Assembly: GCF_038096175.1 (NCBI RefSeq)
Contig: NZ_CP151099.1
Coordinates: forward strand, 1,552,501-1,616,500
Length of the DNA: 64,000 nt
DNA from: Nostoc sp. UHCC 0302
Lineage (GTDB): Bacteria; Cyanobacteriota; Cyanobacteriia; Cyanobacteriales; Nostocaceae
Reading direction: 5' to 3'
A model generated the notes under the pieces. The model saw nothing but the letters and a program-made list of their open reading frames with translations. It did not search any database and had not been told where the DNA came from. The position numbers and the translations under genes were made by a program. Of this stretch, positions 17,949 to 27,424 are shown piece after piece. Each line of letters opens with the position of its first letter. Positions within the stretch are counted from its first letter, which is position 1.

Positions 17949-20392
17949 ATAAATTGCCCAGTTCTTCCTGTGAGACTTGCTACGACTGTCGCTAATTCAG
18001 CTGGCTCCACAGGCTTAGGAACGTGCATCTGAAAGCCAGCCGCGATCGCTCGCATCCGGTCTTCAGGTCTTGCATAAGCTGTCAGGGCGATCGCCGGAAT
18101 CTGTCCGCCTTGCTCTTTTGTCAATCGCCGCACCTTACGAATCAAGCTGTAGCCGTCTTCAAATGGCATCCCGATATCACTGATTAAAACATCTAGCTTC
18201 ATTTTGATCATGCCTGCCAGTGCTTCGCTGGCTGAAGCTACGGCGGTGACATCTGCCCCATACTGTTCTAAAGTTGCAAAGAGAAAGTCGCGAGAATCTG
18301 TCTCGTCATCGACAATTAAAACTCGTACGCCATTGAGCGATGGCAGGTTGTCCAGAAGCACTTCTGATTTAACGGTTGGGTGGACTCGCAAGATGGAATT
18401 GGCTCGAACCTGAGCAGGGATCAGGGGTAACTTCACTTTAAAAGTGGCTCCGTGTCCCACACCTTGACTGTCAGCCATGACTGTACCACCGTGTAGTTCT
18501 ACCAAATGGCGCACAATTGCTAAGCCAAGCCCTAGCCCACTGTAAACTCTGGTGATTGAACTATCAGCTTGGCGAAACCGATCAAAAACATAGGGAACAA
18601 ACTCAGAATTAATGCCTTGACCAGTATCTTTAACTGTAATTTCCACATGGGAATTTACTGGTTCTAAGCGCACAATCACATCTCCACCCTTGGGTGTGAA
18701 CTTAATGGCATTTGATAACAAATTCCACACAACTTGTTGCAAACGGTCAGAATCACCTGCAACTGGGCCAGCTTTTGGATCAAGTACAACTTGGAATTGA
18801 ATTTCCTTGGCTTGAATAGCGGGACGCACCGTCTCAATTGCTGCCTCAATCACTGAACTTAGTTCAATTGGGCGGACATTCAAGCGCAGCTTACCTTGAA
18901 TAATTCGAGAGACATCGAGTAAATCTTCAACTAACTGCGCTTGTGATTTGGCACTGCGCTCAATTGTCTCCATCGCCCGCGTTTTTGTCACTTCATCAAA
19001 GTTGCGGGTATTGAGTAACCGAATCCAACCAAGCATTGCATTTAAAGGCGATCGCAACTCGTGCGAAAGTGTTGCCAAAAACTCATCCTTCATGCGATTA
19101 GTATTTTGAGCTTCGCGGTAAAGCCTGGCATTATCTACAGCTAAAGCCACACGCCGCGCTAAGTCTTGGGCAAAAGTTAAATCGGCTGTTGAGTAAGAAC
19201 AATCTGCTTGATCACTTATCAAAGCCATTGCCCCAATAACTTGCCCGTTAACAATCAGCGGCAGCATGATCAAAGAGTGGATTCCTAAACTCTGGAGAAG
19301 TTGTAAATGCTCTTCATCCCTAGCATATTCCAGCAGTAAATTCTCAGAAATTTCATTTGCTACCTCTGGGATTCCAGTTCGGATTACCTTTGGCATTCCA
19401 GCGATCGCCTTTGAGTTTAGCGGGTAGCTACGTGCTAACTCCCTCGCCAGTTCTGCCTTTGCTGCATCTCGATGGCTAACAGCTAAGCGATGAACCAACC
19501 CGTCATCTTCAACCATATCGATGATGCACCAATCAGCAATCTGCGATACTGCCAAGTTAGCGATATTAGTTAGTGTAGTTTCATAATCAAGTGAGCTAGC
19601 CATTACAGTACTAGCTTCCGCCAGAAAACGCAGGGCTTCTTCTGCACGTCTGCGGTCTGTGATGTCAGCGAGGATGTAAACAGCACCTGTAAATCCAGCT
19701 TGATCAAATATCGGGTCTATAGTTACCGAAAACCAAGAGCTACCAGACTGTACCTCTAGGCTCTCGCGATGACGAGTTTCCTGAGTTTTTGTAAAGGGTG
19801 TAGCATCAATGGAACCAACTAGCGTTTGCGTCACCTCTTGGTGTAAACCACCGATAATCTCACTCAACGGTTTTTGCAAAAGCGACATCATTGTTGTGTT
19901 ACATCGAACAAATCTACCTTCTTTATCCAGTAAACCAACGCCATCACTGATAGAATCGAATGTAATTTGCCACTGCCGCGCTAAAGCCAAAGCTGACTCT
20001 TCAGCCTGCCGGATACGAAGTAGAGATTTCACTGTTGCAATCAACTCTATCGATTCGACAGGATGCACAAGATAGCCATCTGCACCACTATTTAGCCCCT
20101 GTGCCTTGTCCTTGCTTTCGATATAACTGGCGGAGAGATGAAGTACAGGAATAAAGGCAGTAGCTGGATTAGATTTAATTCTTTGGCAAACCTCAAATCC
20201 ACTGATATCAGGAAGTTTCACGTCCAAGACAATTAAGTCTGGGGGGTGAGAAGCAACTAATTGCAATCCGGCTTCACCTGTAGCTGCTTCCATCACAATA
20301 AACCCTTCATTTCGCAGCATCCGCGTCACAATGTAACGGGTAGTTTCGTTATCGTCTACGTGCAAAATAGTGGCTGGTGGATGGTTAGACAT
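17945..20392 (-). CDS. Hybrid histidine kinase REC-PAS-GAF-HisKA-HATPase-REC
   Basis: 815 aa. Domain order: receiver (8-125, phosphorylation Asp in LIVLDVKLPDISG), PAS (about 145-250), GAF (about 265-430), dimerisation/phosphoacceptor HisKA (LATLSHELRSPLNA), HATPase (N box LLSNAIKFT, G boxes DTGQGI and GLGLGLAI), and a C-terminal receiver (VLIVDDETDSRDF, LISDIGMPFEDG). No transmembrane segment, so a cytoplasmic sensor. It overlaps the upstream kinase gene by 8 bp and is the last gene of the stressosome-type block, so it probably receives or relays that signal. No DNA-binding output domain is fused; the downstream target is unknown. Confidence 0.9.
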   Translation of the reverse strand: MSNHPPATILHVDDNETTRYIVTRMLRNEGFIVMEAATGEAGLQLVASHPPDLIVLDVKLPDISGFEVCQRIKSNPATAFIPVLHLSASYIESKDKAQGLNSGADGYLVHPVESIELIATVKSLLRIRQAEESALALARQWQITFDSISDGVGLLDKEGRFVRCNTTMMSLLQKPLSEIIGGLHQEVTQTLVGSIDATPFTKTQETRHRESLEVQSGSSWFSVTIDPIFDQAGFTGAVYILADITDRRRAEEALRFLAEASTVMASSLDYETTLTNIANLAVSQIADWCIIDMVEDDGLVHRLAVSHRDAAKAELARELARSYPLNSKAIAGMPKVIRTGIPEVANEISENLLLEYARDEEHLQLLQSLGIHSLIMLPLIVNGQVIGAMALISDQADCSYSTADLTFAQDLARRVALAVDNARLYREAQNTNRMKDEFLATLSHELRSPLNAMLGWIRLLNTRNFDEVTKTRAMETIERSAKSQAQLVEDLLDVSRIIQGKLRLNVRPIELSSVIEAAIETVRPAIQAKEIQFQVVLDPKAGPVAGDSDRLQQVVWNLLSNAIKFTPKGGDVIVRLEPVNSHVEITVKDTGQGINSEFVPYVFDRFRQADSSITRVYSGLGLGLAIVRHLVELHGGTVMADSQGVGHGATFKVKLPLIPAQVRANSILRVHPTVKSEVLLDNLPSLNGVRVLIVDDETDSRDFLFATLEQYGADVTAVASASEALAGMIKMKLDVLISDIGMPFEDGYSLIRKVRRLTKEQGGQIPAIALTAYARPEDRMRAIAAGFQMHVPKPVEPAELATVVASLTGRTGQFI

Positions 20393-22559
20393 GGCCTACA
20401 CCTAAGCTTGAAAAAGCCAGTCCAGCTTTGATCAGTGCTTCTTTTAATTGAGCGATCGCTACTTCAGAGGATACCATTTCTTTCGAGACAATAGCGACTG
20501 TACTTTGTGCTAGTTCTGTGATTTCTTCGGCTTCCTGCGGTTGTGAAGTATAAATAATTATTGGTATATTTCTAGTGGCTGAGTCACTTTTCAGTAGCGA
20601 GACAACTTCAGCACCACTAAGTTCTGGCATAGAAAGATCCAGAATGATGCAATCAGGATTTTCTAACCGAGCTACATTAAGTCCTTCGCGTCCATCATTT
20701 GCCTCAATTACGCGTAGACACGTACTTGATCCGCCCGTAGAATCATTCAAAAATTGTTTTAACACATATCGTGATGTCGAGTCGTCATCGATGAGCAAGA
20801 GCTTTTGGGTCTTACCTTGCTTGACCAGCATATTAATTTGATTTAACAGTAACAATCTATCTACAGGCTTAATTAAAAACGCATCAGCGCCTAAAGCCTT
20901 AGCTTTGGCTTCATTATCAATGACGGTAATCACAATAATGGGAATATTTTTAGTAGCTTGATTCTCCTTGAGTTCAGAGAGTAAAGCCCAGGTGTTTTGT
21001 TTTTTTAGTAAAATGTCTAACATAATAGCAACTGGGCTAAATGCTTGCAGTGCTTGCTTGGCTTGTTCGAGTGTCTGTACTGGGATAGGTTGATAAATCG
21101 CACCTTGAAAATACTTTTCGTAAGTAAAAAGTGTTTCGGCGTTATCTTCTATGACAAGTACAGGAATACGAATCGGATCTAATTGCCAAGTACCTGGTAG
21201 TGAGGGTGACTCAAGAGTTGCACCAGGATAATTTATCGGGATGGACGCATAGAAAATCGAACCACCTCCCAAAGTACTGGTTACCCAGACTCTTCCCCCC
21301 AAGAGTTCAGCTAATTTGCGTGAAAGTGGTAGTCCCAAACCTGTACCTTTGATACGTTTTTGCAGTGGTGACTCTATCTGGATAAACTCTTCAAAAATCC
21401 GTTCAATATTTTCTGGTGCAATGCCAATACCTGTGTCAGCGACAGAAAAAGTAATGGCGTTGTTAGCCATTTCTACTTTCACCCTTACTTCACCTTGCTC
21501 GGTATATTTCAGTGCATTGGAGACAAAGTTTCTGAGAATTTGGGCAACTTTACCTTCATCTGTGTAAAGCGTGGGGATATTATCTGGTTCTTGAAACAAC
21601 AGGGAAATTGAGGAATTATGAGCAAGTAGAGGACGCAGCATTCCTCTTAAGGTTGCAAATAACTCGCGTACTTCAAATTGAGCCGGATGTACAACAATTT
21701 TTCCGGCTTCAACCTTGGCTATATCTAACAAGTCATTCACTAACTCAGAAAGATTTTCAGCAGCTTTTTGCATGAACGTGACTTGCTTTTCCTGTTCTGG
21801 CGTTAAGTCCCCATCTATTCGGTCTAACAGCAATCGAGACAGAGAAATAATCGAATTCAGCGGTGTGCGAAACTCATGACTCATGTTTGAAAGAAAGCGG
21901 GTTTTGAGTTCATTAGCTCGTTTTAAAGAATCTGCTTTTTCGTCTAACTCTGCATATAAAGCGACAACACCGCGATTAGTTGCTTCAAGTTCCCGATTTA
22001 GCTGAATTAATTCTTCTTCACGCTTACGTAATGATTCTAAAGCCCGAAGCAGTTCTTGGTTTTGTTGCTGAATTTCCTCATAAGGACTTTGCGATGAGCG
22101 CATGATTAACTCATCAGCAATTTGTACTAATCGCTCAGATGTCAGTTCTAAAGCCTGCTTCGACAAGGGTTTCCCCATCAGCACAGTTGTGCCACTTCCT
22201 GGCGTAGACTCAATTTCAAACAGTTCCATCAGTCGCCGTGTGCCAAGGATGCCTAATCCTAATCCAGTAACTGACTTGTATTGTCCTTCTAATACGATTT
22301 TTAAATCTGGGATACCTGGGCCAGTATCACGAATGCAAATGAGAAAGTGCTGAGGAGACGTACCTTCTACACGAAATTCTACTTTCCCGCCTTTGGCATA
22401 TTGAAAGGCATTCCGAGCAATTTCTGAGACAGCCGTAGCCAAGCGAGTCTGGTCTTGGGAATCAAATCCTAACAACTCTGCTATGTGCCGTGTTCGCTGA
22501 CGAGTCATCACAACATCTTGCTCAAAGCGAATTTCTAAGGTCAGGATGGTTGTACTCAT
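20385..22559 (-). CDS. Hybrid histidine kinase with N-terminal RsbT-like ATPase and two receivers
   Basis: 724 aa. Residues 1-135 are an anti-sigma/RsbT-type HATPase (SEIARNAFQYAKGG, DTGPGIPD, GLGLGILGTRRLM). A coiled coil (about 165-220) leads into HisKA (LSNMSHEFRTPLNSI) and a second HATPase (DTGIGIAPENIE, GTGLGLPLSRKL), then two receivers (VLVIEDNAET with MLDILLKK; LLLIDDDSTSRY with ILDLSMPELSG). No membrane segment. The presence of an RsbT-like domain fused to a kinase, right after rsbRST-like genes, suggests that the stressosome controls this kinase directly. It is separated from the RsbT/RsbX gene by a 515-bp repeat module. Confidence 0.9.
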   Translation of the reverse strand: MSTTILTLEIRFEQDVVMTRQRTRHIAELLGFDSQDQTRLATAVSEIARNAFQYAKGGKVEFRVEGTSPQHFLICIRDTGPGIPDLKIVLEGQYKSVTGLGLGILGTRRLMELFEIESTPGSGTTVLMGKPLSKQALELTSERLVQIADELIMRSSQSPYEEIQQQNQELLRALESLRKREEELIQLNRELEATNRGVVALYAELDEKADSLKRANELKTRFLSNMSHEFRTPLNSIISLSRLLLDRIDGDLTPEQEKQVTFMQKAAENLSELVNDLLDIAKVEAGKIVVHPAQFEVRELFATLRGMLRPLLAHNSSISLLFQEPDNIPTLYTDEGKVAQILRNFVSNALKYTEQGEVRVKVEMANNAITFSVADTGIGIAPENIERIFEEFIQIESPLQKRIKGTGLGLPLSRKLAELLGGRVWVTSTLGGGSIFYASIPINYPGATLESPSLPGTWQLDPIRIPVLVIEDNAETLFTYEKYFQGAIYQPIPVQTLEQAKQALQAFSPVAIMLDILLKKQNTWALLSELKENQATKNIPIIVITVIDNEAKAKALGADAFLIKPVDRLLLLNQINMLVKQGKTQKLLLIDDDSTSRYVLKQFLNDSTGGSSTCLRVIEANDGREGLNVARLENPDCIILDLSMPELSGAEVVSLLKSDSATRNIPIIIYTSQPQEAEEITELAQSTVAIVSKEMVSSEVAIAQLKEALIKAGLAFSSLGVGHV

Positions 22560-22564
22560 AGTTT

Positions 22565-23074
22565 AGAGGCAAAAGGGCAAGGGGCAGCACTTCTCTACGA
22601 GACGCTGCGCGAACGGCTACGCTCAGTGACCGAGGGGCCAGGGAAGTAAAAATGACTATTGCACAGCTTGCGATTTTAACGCAACCTCTTGCAATGTTAA
22701 TGTATCAACTCACATTGCCAATGCATCGACTTACATTGTTAATGTATCAACTCACATTACCAATGCGTCGACTTACATTGTTAATGTATCAACTCACATT
22801 ACCAATGCGTCGACTTACATTGTTAATGTATCAACTCACATTGCTAATGCATCGACTTACATTGTTAATGTATCAACTCACATCGCTAATGCATCAGTTT
22901 ACATTGTTAATGTATTGACTCACATTGTTAATGCATCAGCTTACAAAAATTAAAGTACTCTTTCTGTGAACTATCCCTCCCTGCTCCCTGCCCTCTGCCC
23001 TCGGTCACTGAGCGTAGCCGTAAAGCCTGCGGCATAGCTACGCTTCTTAGGGCGCAGCCTCTCGTAGAGAAGCG
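22565..23074. repeat. Repeat module: inverted flanks around a 21-bp tandem array
   Basis: The centre (about 22699-22944) is 11 full and one partial 21-bp units alternating between two variants (AATGTATCAACTCACATT + 3 bases and AATGCATCGACTTACATT + 3 bases), giving a 42-bp higher-order period. The flanks (22593-22636 and about 22997-23072) are inverted relatives of each other (CTTCTCTACGAGACGC, GCTACGCTCAGTGACCGAGG). The open frame across the array encodes only a heptapeptide repeat (LMYQLTL) and is not taken as a gene. A second, inverted copy lies near 48 kb. Confidence 0.8.
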
Positions 23075-24082
23075 CTACTCCCCTTCACGGGCAACCAGTA
23101 CAGTTACATCATCGCGCCCTCGATTAAAATCCCGGTAGAGAATGGCGGCGATGAGGCTGGGATGTTTATATAGCAGTCCGGGGTAACGTTCTAAGTGCCA
23201 CTGGGTTTTTAAGCCATCGGAGTGCATGATTAACACCGCTTCGCTAGACCAGGGATAGCTGAACTCGTGAATCTTACGCACATCATGCCCAACTGTGCCG
23301 TTGTGGGAAACCATACTATGGCTACTTTGAGCAGTAAGAATTCTGCTAGCAATGTTGCCAACTCCAGTATAATGAACGACTTGGTGTTCAAAGTCTACTT
23401 CAGCGATCGCCATAGCTGCTCCCCGTGTACTCCGCAATGCCCCATGAGTTGCTTCTACAATCGCTGCTGAATTCATCGAGGCGTTTTCTTGAAAAAATCT
23501 CACGGCTGCTGACGATGCTTGAGCGGCTTGTGGGCCATGACCTAAGCCATCTGCAACTAGCAATAAACTCCGGGTAGTCTGTTGATAAGTTGCCCAAGCA
23601 TCGCCGGAAATCTCTTCACCCGTTTTAGGCAGACCCACCACACCAACTTCAAGCTTGTCAGTTAGCAAGCTGTTTGATGAAGGCTTAGCCCAAAGTTGGG
23701 CAACTATTGCTGTTCCCAAATTTGGCATCGAATAAATATCGACAAAAGCTGAAAGGCGTGTGATTGCACCCAAGCCATTGCCTGGTGTCTCGCCTGTGGA
23801 AAAACCATCGCGCCAGCACTCATCGATATTCGCCATCCCTGGCCCGGAGTCTAAAGCGATGATTTCTATGCCTGCAATGTCGTTTTTGAACTTTGATTGT
23901 AGAAGTACTAGACCGTCTCTAGCGTGCTGCACCAAGTTATTAGCGATTTCGGTAACTACAATACCGACTTTCCCCTGTTGTGTCTCGTTGAAACCCAAAC
24001 GACCAACAAGAGCGATCGCTTTCCGTCGCGCTTCTCCAACCTGACTAGGCTCTAAAATAGATAAGGCAACGGGGCCGATCAT
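23075..24082 (-). CDS. RsbT-like ATPase fused to SpoIIE/RsbX-type phosphatase
   Basis: 335 aa. The first ~135 residues are an RsbT-like HATPase (TEIANNLVQHARDG, DSGPGMANIDE, GNGLGAITRL). The rest is a PP2C-like SpoIIE domain: SGDAWATYQ near 160, VADGLGHGPQAA (metal-binding Asp-Gly), MHSDGLKTQW and GRDDVTVLVAR at the C terminus. In known stressosomes RsbX dephosphorylates RsbR and RsbS to reset the complex. The fusion puts kinase-like and phosphatase activities in one chain. It starts 9 bp after the rsbT-like gene, in the same operon. Confidence 0.88.
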   Translation of the reverse strand: MIGPVALSILEPSQVGEARRKAIALVGRLGFNETQQGKVGIVVTEIANNLVQHARDGLVLLQSKFKNDIAGIEIIALDSGPGMANIDECWRDGFSTGETPGNGLGAITRLSAFVDIYSMPNLGTAIVAQLWAKPSSNSLLTDKLEVGVVGLPKTGEEISGDAWATYQQTTRSLLLVADGLGHGPQAAQASSAAVRFFQENASMNSAAIVEATHGALRSTRGAAMAIAEVDFEHQVVHYTGVGNIASRILTAQSSHSMVSHNGTVGHDVRKIHEFSYPWSSEAVLIMHSDGLKTQWHLERYPGLLYKHPSLIAAILYRDFNRGRDDVTVLVAREGE

Positions 24083-24091
24083 TATGTTGAA

Positions 24092-24472
24092 TTACCTCCA
24101 TTTAGTAATCGTGATGCAAGTACCCTCGCCAACGTGAGAAACTATGTTAAATTCATTCATCAGCCTCTTAGTTCCAGAAAGCCCCATACCTAGACCTTTG
24201 CCAGTGGTGTAACCATCTTTTAGGGCTAAATCAATATCGGCAATTCCTGGGCCAGAGTCTTCAAAAGTTAGTTGCAGACCACGGCGATTGCCTTCTTCTA
24301 GGGCTTCTAATTTTACCGTGCCACCGCCTCCATAATCTAAAGTGTTGCGAGCGATTTCGCTTGCTGCTGTCACAACTTTTGTTTGGTCTACTAGGCTAAA
24401 GCCAAGTCTTACAGCCAACTCCCGCACTGCTTGCCGAACCAAAACAATATCTGCGGGGGACTGAATGCTCAT
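24092..24472 (-). CDS. RsbT-like serine kinase / anti-sigma regulatory factor
   Basis: 126 aa from the ATG at 24472, preferred because AAAGG lies 8 bp upstream and it leaves a 4-bp gap after the RsbS-like gene; a longer frame overlaps that gene. Single HATPase domain with N box (ASEIARNTLDYGGGG), DSGPGIADID and GLGMGLSGTKRLM. RsbT kinases phosphorylate RsbR and RsbS in the stressosome and then leave to activate a partner. Here the partners could be the downstream hybrid kinases instead of an RsbU phosphatase. Confidence 0.88.
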   Translation of the reverse strand: MSIQSPADIVLVRQAVRELAVRLGFSLVDQTKVVTAASEIARNTLDYGGGGTVKLEALEEGNRRGLQLTFEDSGPGIADIDLALKDGYTTGKGLGMGLSGTKRLMNEFNIVSHVGEGTCITITKWR

Positions 24473-24476
24473 CGTT

Positions 24477-24872
24477 TCAACCTTTTGCATATCCAGTCTT
24501 GCGCCCAAAAGGAGATGTCCCTAACTCGGCTTGCAAGAGTGCAATACCTTTCTCAAGGTTTAAGGCTGTGCGAACATCTGTCAGGGAAAGTCCTAGCTCT
24601 ACTAATGTAATAGCTACTGCTGGCTGCATTCCGACTACAACGGTTTGGGCGTCAAGCACTCGTGATATTTTGGCAATCTGCCCTAAAATACGACCAATGA
24701 AAGAATCAACGATATCTAAACCCGAAATATCTATCAACACACCACGAGCGCTTGTTTGAGTAATGCGGTTTGTCAGGTCATCTTGCAAAGTCATCGCTAG
24801 GCGATCGTGCATATCAACCTGAATCGTTACTAGCAGGAATTCTCCGATCTGAAGTATTGGAATGCGCTCCAT
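24477..24872 (-). CDS. RsbS-like STAS-domain antagonist
   Basis: 131 aa, a single STAS domain. The segment LIDISGLDIVDSFIGR contains the serine phosphorylated by RsbT in RsbS proteins, and the following VVVGMQPAVAITLVELG is the conserved second half. RsbS and RsbR build the stressosome core, holding RsbT until stress. The gene is 78 bp after the RsbR-like gene and 4 bp before the RsbT-like gene. Confidence 0.88.
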   Translation of the reverse strand: MERIPILQIGEFLLVTIQVDMHDRLAMTLQDDLTNRITQTSARGVLIDISGLDIVDSFIGRILGQIAKISRVLDAQTVVVGMQPAVAITLVELGLSLTDVRTALNLEKGIALLQAELGTSPFGRKTGYAKG

Positions 24873-24950
24873 AATTACACCTCTTCAACCTCAAGACAGC
24901 CAATCGTCAAAAAGATTTCTTCTCTCCCATGCCCATTTTCAAGACAAGTT

Positions 24951-25805
24951 TTAGGCGCAGTCAATTTTGCAGCCAATGCGTTTTAACGCTAAAGCAAAAG
25001 CATCCGCCAGCGATGCCTTTGTGATTATGTCAGCTAAATCTATTCCCAGATAAACGATTGTTTGAGCGATTTGGGGTCGAATGCCGCTGATAATGCAATC
25101 AGCACCCATTAAACGGGCAGCGGTAACGGTTTTGAGTAAGTGCTGAGCCGTCAAGGTATCTACAGTTGGTACACCAGTAATATCAATAATGGCTACTTCT
25201 GAACCCGTATCTACAATTTTTTGCAGAAGGGACTCCATGACTACTTGGGTACGCGCACTATCTAACGTGCCGACGATTGGTAGAGCTAAAACACCATCCC
25301 ACAGCTTGACAACGGGTGTGGAAAGTTCTAACAACTCCTCTTGTTGACGCATAATCACTTCTTCACGGACTTTTTGATGCACCTCTGTTGTGAACAGCCC
25401 TAACTTATCTATAAGGGTGGTTGCTAACCAGATATCATCAACCAAAGCTGCTGCATCTTGCGCCAGTTCAGAACGTAGACGGGTAAACAAGGGTTGTTTA
25501 AATGAGAAAATAAAAGTTGCCGTTTCCGTTGGGGTAAAGCCCTTTTGGCTACGCACACGGGAAATTCCGCTCAGTGTATCTCGTACCTCTCTCCACTCAG
25601 GAGCTTGAATGTCATTCAAGTTACCTTGGTTTACAGTTTTTTTCAACGTTTCCAAGAACTCTCTGCACTCCTGGTGCAGTTCCACCTCTTTAAGCAGCCC
25701 TTTGCGGGTACTTGCGGACTTTAGCTCTTGCAGCCAGTCTGCTAACAGTTCTGTTTCGTATTTCTCCAGAATTTCCGGAATATGACTTTTGCCGCTCAAG
25801 CCCAT
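24951..25805 (-). CDS. RsbR-like stressosome sensor with C-terminal STAS domain
   Basis: 284 aa. The N-terminal half (about 1-155) is helical, as in RsbRD-type sensor domains, without heme- or flavin-binding motifs I can identify. The C-terminal half is a STAS domain with IIDITGVPTVDTLTAQHLL, in which the two threonines are the usual RsbT target sites, then GADCIISGIRPQIAQTIVYLG. First gene of the rsbR-S-T-X-like operon read leftward. What it senses is unknown. Confidence 0.87.
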   Translation of the reverse strand: MGLSGKSHIPEILEKYETELLADWLQELKSASTRKGLLKEVELHQECREFLETLKKTVNQGNLNDIQAPEWREVRDTLSGISRVRSQKGFTPTETATFIFSFKQPLFTRLRSELAQDAAALVDDIWLATTLIDKLGLFTTEVHQKVREEVIMRQQEELLELSTPVVKLWDGVLALPIVGTLDSARTQVVMESLLQKIVDTGSEVAIIDITGVPTVDTLTAQHLLKTVTAARLMGADCIISGIRPQIAQTIVYLGIDLADIITKASLADAFALALKRIGCKIDCA

Positions 25806-26415
25806 AGCAAGGCTCCTTTTCTCTGTCTTAATAGAGTAAGTGAGTGTAAAAATTAAGTTTCAGTCCATCAGGTTAATTAACTGACTCCTCGCCGCGAACC
25901 CACCTTGCCAGGTTGGGTTGGTTAAAAATTCCTTATTGACTTTTCTAATGAGTCACGAGGTGATAGTAACCAAATATGCAGTTTCAGGTAGTTCCTTGAA
26001 GGCTAATGACTCAACTGCTTTATTATATAAATAAGGTGTAACAATAAACTTAACGAGTTACGTTACCTAGCTGACAGTTTTTCACACCACCTTTTTCTTC
26101 GCTTCGTCAGGAAAGCAAGCTTGCATTAACTTGACCTTCCATCTTCAGCTTGCTGTTTGCGAGGCAATACTGCTTTTTATCAATTCTAGAAATGAGAATA
26201 TTCTGATGATTGTGCTGATTAGTTCATACTCTGCCTTATCAGCGACTACGCATCTCTTAATTAGAAGCAAAGTTTGCGCTTCAAAATGAGTTATTTTAGT
26301 TAACTAACTACCTGAATTTTAAAAATATTGAAGTGTTTTCAGGTAGTTAGTTTATTCACTGACACTAGTATAAAACAGATTTTGATGTGACAGTTGGTAG
26401 CAGAGAATTTAGGTT
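25806..26415. other. Upstream region of the stressosome operon
   Basis: 610 bp without a credible gene. It must contain the promoter of the leftward operon starting at 25805 and the end of the DUF423 transcript. No recognisable operator was found apart from the long hairpin at 26302-26352. Confidence 0.5.
26302..26352 (-). terminator. Long hairpin downstream of the DUF423 gene
   Basis: A perfect 15-bp stem, AACTAACTACCTGAA (26302-26316) pairing with 26338-26352, with a 21-nt loop. It follows the stop of the minus-strand DUF423 gene by about 65 bp. There is only a weak T-rich tail, so termination is likely but not certain; it might instead be a dispersed repeat. Confidence 0.5.
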
Positions 26416-26796
26416 TTAAAACTTCAAATTCCAAGCAGCAAAAGCCAAAGCACCCCAACCAGCCAGAAAAGCTGCACCGCCCAATGGTGTTATTGCTCCT
26501 AAGACTTTAACACCACTTAAACTAAGAGCGTATAAGCTTCCTGAAAAAATAGCAATGCCGACGATAAATAGCCAGCCACTGGCTATGAGAGTGGCTGGAG
26601 GTGATTCGGTGCGACTAATTAATAATGCTACTAGGAAAAGTGCTAAAGCATGATACATTTGGTAGCGAGCGGCGGTTTCAAAAATTTCTAGCGATCGCTC
26701 AGTGATTTTTTCACGCAAGGCATGAGAAGCAAAGGCTCCAGCGGCAACAGACAAACCGCCTAAAATGGCAGCTATGCTCAAGAAAATTTGTGTCAT
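26416..26796 (-). CDS. DUF423 family small membrane protein
   Basis: 126 aa with four hydrophobic segments and the family signature near the start: AAILGGLSVAAGAFASHALR, then YQMYHALALFLVAL and a Gly-rich last helix (GGAAFLAGWGALAF). Inner-membrane protein of unknown function, widespread in bacteria (YgdD-like). Length is normal. It appears monocistronic. Confidence 0.9.
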   Translation of the reverse strand: MTQIFLSIAAILGGLSVAAGAFASHALREKITERSLEIFETAARYQMYHALALFLVALLISRTESPPATLIASGWLFIVGIAIFSGSLYALSLSGVKVLGAITPLGGAAFLAGWGALAFAAWNLKF

Positions 26797-26944
26797 TAGA
26801 CTTAGCGAAGATAGAAATCTCTAAATGAAGAATACAGAATGCAAAATTCGGAAGTCAGAATGCAATTACTTAGGACTTCAAAAAGGTAGTCATAATTCTA
26901 AGTACAGAATTATTCTGAGTTCTGACTCCTGAATTCTTGCTCGA

Positions 26945-27424
26945 TTAAACTTCAAAATGATATGATACAGCCCCTTCTTCGCTCACCTTAAAATTAGCAT
27001 TGAATTCTTTAGCTTTCTTATCTAGATATTCTCTGGCATCCGCTGCTGGGAGTTGTGATTGCATGGCAAAGCCCAGTACAGTCATCCGCCCACTATTATC
27101 TTGCAGCATTTCGTAGAAAATCGATTGCAGGCGATCGCTTGCTTGTTGTTTCAGTACCTTTTTTTCTTGCCGATTTTGACGGTATAATTCCAATCCTAAC
27201 CATCCCCCCAGTATCAGGGTAGGAACGCCAAAAATCAGGCCGCCAACAGCAGTATTATCATCTTCGTAATTAGCATTTGGTGCGTCAAATTCATACTGCT
27301 CGTGAGATACGGGGATTACCTTAGATGTAGCATATTTATCAAATACCGCTGAGACTGATAGTGTCAAAAACATGAATCCGAGTGTTAGTAGCCAACCAGC
27401 GGCCAATTTTTCAGCAGTTTTCAT
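26945..27424 (-). CDS. Membrane-anchored protein of unknown function
   Basis: 159 aa. Two hydrophobic segments (about 10-28, LLTLGFMFLTLSVSAVF, and about 62-80, GLIFGVPTLILGGWLGL) surround a short acidic extracytoplasmic loop. The C-terminal ~75 residues are soluble and look like a small winged-helix-type domain (LGFAMQSQLPAADAREYLDKK, VSYHFEV). The pattern is common in conserved cyanobacterial hypothetical proteins. Function not known. Confidence 0.7.
   Translation of the reverse strand: MKTAEKLAAGWLLTLGFMFLTLSVSAVFDKYATSKVIPVSHEQYEFDAPNANYEDDNTAVGGLIFGVPTLILGGWLGLELYRQNRQEKKVLKQQASDRLQSIFYEMLQDNSGRMTVLGFAMQSQLPAADAREYLDKKAKEFNANFKVSEEGAVSYHFEV

Noticed and set aside
22652-22918. 88-aa open frame with LMYQLTL heptapeptide repeats
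   Set aside because: It is the translation of the 21-bp tandem array; unit length is a multiple of three so a frame stays open by default.
22699-22944. CRISPR-like look of regular repeats
   Set aside because: The units follow each other without unique spacers, so it is a tandem array.
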